This document shows, in pieces, positions 59,730 through 64,000 of a stretch of DNA of 64,000 bases. The notes under the pieces are model-generated. The model worked only from the letters and a program-made list of their open reading frames with translations, was not told where the DNA came from and ran no database searches. Origin of the DNA: JAICYJ01 sp038212095 (GTDB lineage Bacteria; Actinomycetota; Thermoleophilia; Gaiellales; JAICJC01); the NCBI GenBank assembly GCA_038212095.1, contig JBBQUW010000002.1:113296-177295 (forward strand). Reading direction: 5' to 3'. Made by a program: the position numbers and the translations under genes. How positions within the stretch are numbered: the first letter of the stretch is position 1; each line of letters begins with the position of its first letter.

Positions 59730-60231
59730 GCTCCTTCGCCGACTGTTCGGGCGCAACGCGCTACTGCGCTTTGATCATGATCAATGGCAAGCGATGATCA
59801 TCGAGCTCAGGGCGCGCGGGCAGGGGAATCGCGAGAGCGGCTGCTTTCTGCTGAGCCCGCGTAGGAACACGGGCGGGCGGGTGACCGAGATCATCTATTT
59901 CGACGACCTCGATCCCGAGTGCCTTACCGGCGGCATCTCATTCGATGGCCTCGCCTTCAGTGCCCTCTGGGCGATATGCCGCCAACGCGGTATCCGCGTC
60001 ATAGGAGACGTGCACACCCATCCTGGATCGGGTGTTCGACAGAGCTCGACTGACCGAGACAATCCGATGGTCTCGCAGGCTGGACACGTCGGAGTCATCC
60101 TGCCGAACTACGCCCGAGGGCCGATCAGCGCGGTAGATGCCGGCCTGCACCTGTACCAGGGCGAGGATGGCTGGCGCTCATGGCTTGGCGCCGCCGCGGC
60201 CAAGAGGATCTACGTCGGGCGGGCGGCGTGA
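59722..60231 (+). CDS. JAMM/JAB isopeptidase (deubiquitinase-like)
   Basis: 169 residues from GTG 59722. The JAMM zinc site is complete: Glu38 (NRESGCFLL), then His98-x-His100, Ser108 and Asp111 in VHTHPGSGVRQSSTDRD. A short basic N terminus (FKLLRRLFGRN) precedes. Such enzymes cut ubiquitin-like proteins from substrates or trim precursors; since the Ubl here ends on Gly, removal from conjugates is more likely than maturation. Coupled by overlaps to E2 and E1 genes. Confidence 0.92.
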   Translation: MFKLLRRLFGRNALLRFDHDQWQAMIIELRARGQGNRESGCFLLSPRRNTGGRVTEIIYFDDLDPECLTGGISFDGLAFSALWAICRQRGIRVIGDVHTHPGSGVRQSSTDRDNPMVSQAGHVGVILPNYARGPISAVDAGLHLYQGEDGWRSWLGAAAAKRIYVGRAA

Positions 60232-61628
60232 GCGAGATCGATCCAGATTCCCTCGACCGTTTGGTCAAACTGGAGATGGACTCCGGTCGCGCTAAGACCC
60301 GCGAGGAAGCCGAGGCGATCGTTCGCGGCTACGTCCTGCAAGTCGATGTTGGCGCTGCCCTGAGCCGGGCCGAGGAGCGCATCCTTCTGACCATCCTCAA
60401 CGCCGGCCCTCGCGCCTTTCAGGGAGGCGTATTCGTTCGAGCCGCTGGCAACCCGAGGCTGTTAACCCGCTGGGGCCTCGGCATGAACTTCGATCAAGCG
60501 ATCGTCTTCTACGGCTGCAAACTGGTCACTGAGCTCACCGACGAGCATCCCACCATTGTGATCGCCACCCAAATGAACTCTGCTGCCGGATCCGGTGCAC
60601 TGGTGATCCGTCCCACCTGGGACGGCTGGGTCGGCGGCGCGGTGGAGCACGACACCGATCGGCTAGCGGAGCGGGGCAACTTCACTCCGTCTCACATCCT
60701 TGCCGGCGGTCTATGCGTGTCTGAAGCCTTCCAGCACGCGCGCGGCGACCGCATGGCCGGCCATCGTAAAGTGGGGCTGTCCCTTTGGCGGCCTGGGCTC
60801 GACTGGCGAGGCCCAGCAGCCGTTGGCGAGCTAGACGAAATCTACCTTCCAACCCGAATGTGGCTTGCCGGTCTGGGCCATCTCGGCCAAGCCTACGCTT
60901 GGGCGATCGGCGCTCTTCCTTACCCAGACACCGGCGCGGTCGAGTTGATGCTGCAAGACTACGACGTGGCCAAGCCGGCCAACATGGCCACCTCGCTCCT
61001 CACCTCCTCTGACGACCTCGGCCGCATGAAGACCCGGATCGTGGCTGACCGGCTCGAGCAGCTCGGCTTTCGCACCAAGATCAGCGAGCGAGCATTTGGT
61101 CAGACGACCAGCCCAGGGTTTGGTGAGCCCCGCTGGCTGCTCGCCGGCTTTGATAATCCTGAAGCTCGCCAGCAGTTAGGCGCCGATCGGTTTGGGCTGA
61201 TCGTCGATTGCGGGCTCGGCCGAGGAACAACGGGCTACCTGGATATCCAACTGCACAGCTTCCCCGCTGTCAGGCCGCCAGCCCAAGCCTTTGCGACGCA
61301 AGGCGCGACGGTCGAAACACCAGCAGAAGTCAATGAGCCTGCCTATCAAGACGTGCTGCGACGCGAGATCGAAGCCGGCAAGACCAAAGAGCAGGTCGAG
61401 TGCGGTGTCCTTGAGATCGCTGGCCGCACCGTCGGAGCGTCGTTTGTCGGCGCAGTCGCGGCCTGCGTCGCCATCTCCGAGATGATTCGAGCGCTCACCG
61501 ACGAGAACGGTCGGCGCTACACCGTGATCGACTTGGGGCTCAAGAGCCCGCGCTACGTCGAGCTTCATCCGATACCACCCGAGCTCCCCCCGGTCGATAA
61601 CGCCGGATCCGTCCGAGCACTCTCATGA
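60228..61628 (+). CDS. E1-like activating enzyme (ThiF fold)
   Basis: 466 residues from the GTG at 60228, which forms a GTGA with the JAMM stop. An N-terminal helical/alpha-beta region (about 1-200) is unassigned. The adenylation Rossmann fold begins at about 215: WLAGLGHLGQAYAWA, then MLQDYDVAKPANMATSLLTS and GRMKTRIVADRLEQLGF. Cys392 in the stretch VECGVLEIAGRTVGASFVGA is the best candidate for thioester formation. It would activate the double Ubl and hand it to the E2. Last gene of the operon. Confidence 0.88.
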   Translation: MSEIDPDSLDRLVKLEMDSGRAKTREEAEAIVRGYVLQVDVGAALSRAEERILLTILNAGPRAFQGGVFVRAAGNPRLLTRWGLGMNFDQAIVFYGCKLVTELTDEHPTIVIATQMNSAAGSGALVIRPTWDGWVGGAVEHDTDRLAERGNFTPSHILAGGLCVSEAFQHARGDRMAGHRKVGLSLWRPGLDWRGPAAVGELDEIYLPTRMWLAGLGHLGQAYAWAIGALPYPDTGAVELMLQDYDVAKPANMATSLLTSSDDLGRMKTRIVADRLEQLGFRTKISERAFGQTTSPGFGEPRWLLAGFDNPEARQQLGADRFGLIVDCGLGRGTTGYLDIQLHSFPAVRPPAQAFATQGATVETPAEVNEPAYQDVLRREIEAGKTKEQVECGVLEIAGRTVGASFVGAVAACVAISEMIRALTDENGRRYTVIDLGLKSPRYVELHPIPPELPPVDNAGSVRALS

Positions 61629-61711
61629 GCTCGGCAGCACCTCCCGCTCAAACGGCCTCCACGGTCATCGCGCACCCCCGTCTGGTCGCCATCGCGGAGG
61701 AGGCTCCTTTG

Positions 61712-61733
61712 GGGACCGGATTAACCCGGTCCC
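61712..61733 (+). terminator. Terminator-like hairpin after the ubiquitin-like operon
   Basis: Perfect 8-bp stem (GGGACCGG / CCGGTCCC) with a 6-base loop, about 84 bases past the E1 stop. No T-run follows. Confidence 0.65.
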
Positions 61734-61839
61734 AAGAGACGATCTGTTTCGACTAGCACCTCGTCCGTCGGCCGCCGTTGGCGGATCCTCCGCTGATCGC
61801 CTTGTATCCGACGGGCACGGCGACCGGTAGAGTGGGTCG

Positions 61840-62157
61840 GTGCCGAGCGAGCGAGCCAAGCAGTCACTGCGCCAAGCGTTGGCCTCCGTCCTTGGAGATC
61901 GGCGAGTCTCGCAGCGGGAGCTGGCTCGCAGGCTTGGGGTCAATCAAGCGCACCTAAGCCGTGTCTTGGCCGGTCAGAAGGCGCCCACCAACCCCCTGAT
62001 CGAGGCGATCGCCGAAGCACTCTCCCTGCCTGACGACTACTTCATTGAGACGCGCGTGCACCGGATCAGTGAGGCGCTGATGGCCGATCCGGCACTCCGC
62101 GAGGAGATCTACACACGCATCAAACGGCCTGGCCGACGACGATCGGCCGGTCGCTAG
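61840..62157 (+). CDS. Xre-family transcriptional regulator
   Basis: 105 residues from a GTG. HTH: DRRVSQRELARRLGVNQAHL, SRVLAGQKAPTNPLIEAIAE, followed by LSLPDDYFIETRVHRISEAL and a basic tail. Typical of phage or defence-island repressors. A perfect 20-bp palindrome about 1 kb away (63184) is a possible target. No SD is obvious. Confidence 0.88.
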   Translation: MPSERAKQSLRQALASVLGDRRVSQRELARRLGVNQAHLSRVLAGQKAPTNPLIEAIAEALSLPDDYFIETRVHRISEALMADPALREEIYTRIKRPGRRRSAGR

Positions 62158-62197
62158 CCCGCTCGCCGTCCTGTGTGCGCCGGATCCCGCTCAGCCG

Positions 62198-62467
62198 TCA
62201 CTGCTCCACCCTCCGAGAATCGCCGGACAACCCGCCCGCCTCAGCGCGGCTATCCGGGCAAGGCTCGCGTCCCCGACTGTTCGTCAGGTCAGCGGACAGC
62301 TCCCGGCCTATCTCTCGATGGAGCCAACGCCGGAACCGGCGGATGTGGACAAGATCGTCCGTCCGAGCTAAAGCCGTCAGATCGGCGACAGCCACCTCAG
62401 CTCGAAGATAAGCCGCCAGCGAGGCATTACTCGGATCCAACGTATGCCAAGCTTGAGCTTTCACCAT
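62198..62467 (-). CDS. Hypothetical protein, third gene of a minus-strand operon
   Basis: 89 residues. VKAQAWHTLDPSNASLAAYL and DLVHIRRFRRWLHREIGREL look like a short helical protein; the tail after about residue 65 is low in identity to anything known. Overlaps the preceding gene by 7 bases. It may be real mainly because of this coupling. Confidence 0.55.
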   Translation of the reverse strand: MVKAQAWHTLDPSNASLAAYLRAEVAVADLTALARTDDLVHIRRFRRWLHREIGRELSADLTNSRGREPCPDSRAEAGGLSGDSRRVEQ

Positions 62468-62736
62468 CGGGTCTCTCCGAGCTTCTCGATGAACGCCTCG
62501 CTCGCCGGATGCATCGGACCGGGCGGGGTGGTCCGGCGAGCGTAGTGCTCTTCATCCTCCTCGCATCGCAGAATCAACACCAGGTCGGAGACCGGCTCCC
62601 GGTCGCGGTAGCAATCTGTGTTCCAGATTTCCCGCTCGGAGCCCGGCCAATCGAGCTTGTGCAAGAGCGCGAGCAGGTTACGGCGTGAAAGCGTGACGGT
62701 GACCCGCCTCCCCAGATCAAGATCGAGGCGGGCCAT
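62461..62736 (-). CDS. Hypothetical protein, second gene of the operon
   Basis: 91 residues. LDLDLGRRVTVTLSRRNLLA, LHKLDWPGSEREIWNTDCYR and VLILRCEEDEEHYARR: a beta strand-rich N-terminal half with acidic end, ending EAFIEKLGETRW. Its ATG overlaps the stop of the gene before it (TGATG), so they are translated together. No family recognised. Confidence 0.65.
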   Translation of the reverse strand: MARLDLDLGRRVTVTLSRRNLLALLHKLDWPGSEREIWNTDCYRDREPVSDLVLILRCEEDEEHYARRTTPPGPMHPASEAFIEKLGETRW

Positions 62737-63167
62737 CAGTCACGCCCCGGCTGAAAGATTGCGAGCGCGTGCTGCCAGCGGGGCGCAGCTTCTTGGTCAA
62801 ACCTGCCATCCATCTCCGAGAGCACGAACAGATCCTCACCGATCCGGTCGGCGACTCTCTGTAGCGCCGGCCGGTCGATCGTCAGGTCGATGTCGCCAAA
62901 CCACAGCTTTCCCTGCAAGGGCGTGAACAGGTTGGCGTTGAAGGCGACCTTGTGGTTTGGATACCGAGCCCGGTAGGCGCTCTTTGAGCCCGAGAGCATC
63001 CGGCCCATCGACCCAAGTAGTTCCTCGACCGTGGCGGCCGCCTCGTCTTCCCGGTCAAACTCGCAGTTCACCGGCAGCACTGATCCATCGAGAAGAATTT
63101 CGAGAAAGCCGGAAACACCTACCTCATCCTCGCCTCGCCCTGCGTTTGCGTCGCCTTCGCGTTCCAC
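62736..63167 (-). CDS. Hypothetical protein, first gene of a three-gene operon
   Basis: 143 residues from GTG 63167, with an excellent AGGGAGG five bases upstream. SGFLEILLDGSVLPVNCEFD, YPNHKVAFNANLFTPLQGKL and WFGDIDLTIDRPALQRVADR suggest an alpha/beta protein with acidic stretches. Sits under a perfect 20-bp palindrome. Could be part of an unrecognised defence or toxin-antitoxin unit; no homologue comes to mind. Confidence 0.7.
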   Translation of the reverse strand: MEREGDANAGRGEDEVGVSGFLEILLDGSVLPVNCEFDREDEAAATVEELLGSMGRMLSGSKSAYRARYPNHKVAFNANLFTPLQGKLWFGDIDLTIDRPALQRVADRIGEDLFVLSEMDGRFDQEAAPRWQHALAIFQPGRD

Positions 63168-63183
63168 ACTCGCCTCCCTGTAG

Positions 63184-63203
63184 TGATGATCATATGATCA
63201 TCA
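63184..63203. promoter_or_regulatory. Perfect 20-bp palindromic operator
   Basis: TGATGATCAT followed by its exact reverse complement, 16 bases before the 63167 start, covering a TATGAT that is a plausible -10 for the minus-strand operon. AT-rich in a GC-rich region. Likely repressor site. Confidence 0.8.
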
Positions 63204-63313
63204 TCTTAGAGTACCAGGACCGGCGGATTACCTCGACCAACCGACCTGTCGACGGTACCGGGCGACGGCGAAGTTCGAACCCCGTATGACCAGTTAGCCG
63301 TTAGGCTGCCCTT

Positions 63314-64000
63314 GTGAGCACCCTGGATCATCTAAGCGTCTCGGCACGGGTGGTCGAGTTATTTGGAAGCCGATTCCTACAGTACGTCCTTGAGGCGTCG
63401 GCGCCGGAGGTTGCTGAGTACGCGCAGACTGGGTCGTCGGCGGAGCGGTTTGCAGACGCGGTCCAGAGCCTGGAGGCGATCGTCTCGCGGCTGAGTGAGA
63501 CGACTGATCAGCCTGAGCAAGTCGCGCACCTACTGCCCGGTTGGCTCGGCCAGCATGTCGCGAATGCCGACACGAGTGTTGCCAATGCGCTTCGGAGGCT
63601 AGCCGGAGGCGCTGTATCGGTGCCTGCTCGGAATGATCCGGTAGAGCAGCCGCTTGCGGTCATGTTGGCTGACATCTATCCGCTGTTTCTGCTAAAACCG
63701 CCATCCACCATCGACCCCTTCTTTTCGCTCCTTTCAACCGGACTGTTCAACCATCCGCAGCGAGAGCAGTTCGAGCAGGCCGTGATGGCTGACGAGCAGC
63801 TCGGCCAACTATTTCCGAATGAAACGAGTGCGTCGGGGCGATTGGGCTATGTAAGCTCGAGCACCGGGCGTGGTGGCCAGATCCAGCTGTCGCTGTTTCC
63901 ACAGGTACTCCTCCAACGAGCCTGGCGAGATGCGCGGGCAGACGAGGACTGGCCGTCCCTCGACCAGGTGATGGGCCTCGCTAGCCAGGGCATCACGTTC
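63314..64000 (+). CDS. Hypothetical protein, start of a gene that runs off the right edge
   Basis: An open frame of 229 codons from a GTG at 63314 (VSTLDHLSVSARVVELFGSR) continues to the last base, so the gene is incomplete. Segments: FADAVQSLEAIVSRLSETTD, AVMLADIYPLFLLKPPSTID and YVSSSTGRGGQIQLSLFPQV. The early helical part recalls the central region of Xre/MbcA antitoxins, weakly. No Shine-Dalgarno seen. Divergent from the palindrome-controlled operon, 146 bases apart from that start. Confidence 0.7.
   Translation, partial: MSTLDHLSVSARVVELFGSRFLQYVLEASAPEVAEYAQTGSSAERFADAVQSLEAIVSRLSETTDQPEQVAHLLPGWLGQHVANADTSVANALRRLAGGAVSVPARNDPVEQPLAVMLADIYPLFLLKPPSTIDPFFSLLSTGLFNHPQREQFEQAVMADEQLGQLFPNETSASGRLGYVSSSTGRGGQIQLSLFPQVLLQRAWRDARADEDWPSLDQVMGLASQGITF

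Noticed and set aside
62173..62688. Plus-strand 171-codon frame
   Set aside because: Antisense to the coupled minus-strand operon; low-complexity composition.

Overview
The window is high-GC DNA from an actinobacterium. Evidence seen directly: a LexA gene under an actinobacterial-type SOS box (CGAAC-N4-GTTCG), a class A RNase P RNA, dense coding with ATGA/GTGA/TGATG gene overlaps, GTG starts, and several apparently leaderless promoters. Soil-type metabolism and the paralogue-rich hypothetical genes would suit Thermoleophilia, but that placement is inference. Coordinates 1-53 kb look like chromosomal backbone with much metabolic and regulatory cargo; about 53.6-64 kb is a lower-GC genomic island. 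Layout, 0-31 kb: an acyl-CoA dehydrogenase (partial); histidine-degradation hutF divergent from an M20 amidohydrolase; a PPOX/GNAT pair; topoisomerase IB; rnpB; then a minus-strand lexA operon (lexA, zinc ribbon, lone solute-binding lipoprotein, small secreted protein). 8-25 kb is a mosaic of single-gene units: cupins, alpha/beta hydrolase, DUF1801, double GNAT, MarR, ferredoxin-fold proteins, a hydrolase-adenylate cyclase fusion with a lost nucleophile, PilZ, VOC, quinone oxidoreductase, Rieske oxygenase, an orphan csp-infA pair, an RhtA-like exporter and a tryptophanase damaged at its 3' end. 26-31 kb has a class III aminotransferase/SDR pair and a MarR-controlled YceI/flavin reductase/HD hydrolase cluster. 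31-39 kb: a trimethylamine-dehydrogenase-like flavoprotein, then a five-gene, translationally coupled formate dehydrogenase operon. Its catalytic gene is interrupted by an in-frame TGA exactly where selenocysteine sits, followed by a SECIS-like hairpin at the same spacing as in E. coli fdhF. Its N-terminal [4Fe-4S] domain is carried by a separate downstream gene. 40-53 kb: a partner-switching group (SpoIIE phosphatase with GAF domains, RsbW-like ATPase, STAS protein, AI-2E family membrane protein), a giant DUF2339 membrane protein, a degenerate sensor kinase, formamidase, a GlcG/HbpS-like protein, and an Xre-MbcA/RES toxin-antitoxin pair. Formamidase, HutF-M20 and formate dehydrogenase together suggest formate is a common intermediate in this genome. 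53.6-64 kb: two partial copies of a tRNA-Leu(GAG) 3' end, each followed by a shared 12-bp motif, mark repeated integration at one tRNA hotspot. The inner copy bounds an island with two small regulators, a HipA/PI-kinase-like protein, an Xre-ImmA protease, and a four-gene ubiquitin-like conjugation operon in the order double ubiquitin-like protein, E2, JAMM isopeptidase, E1 (Bil-type). Beyond that lie a small Xre regulator, an uncharacterised three-gene operon under a perfect 20-bp palindrome, and an unfinished gene at the right edge. The island reads as a defence island. Several backbone genes carry early stops or frameshifts, which may be real decay or assembly error.
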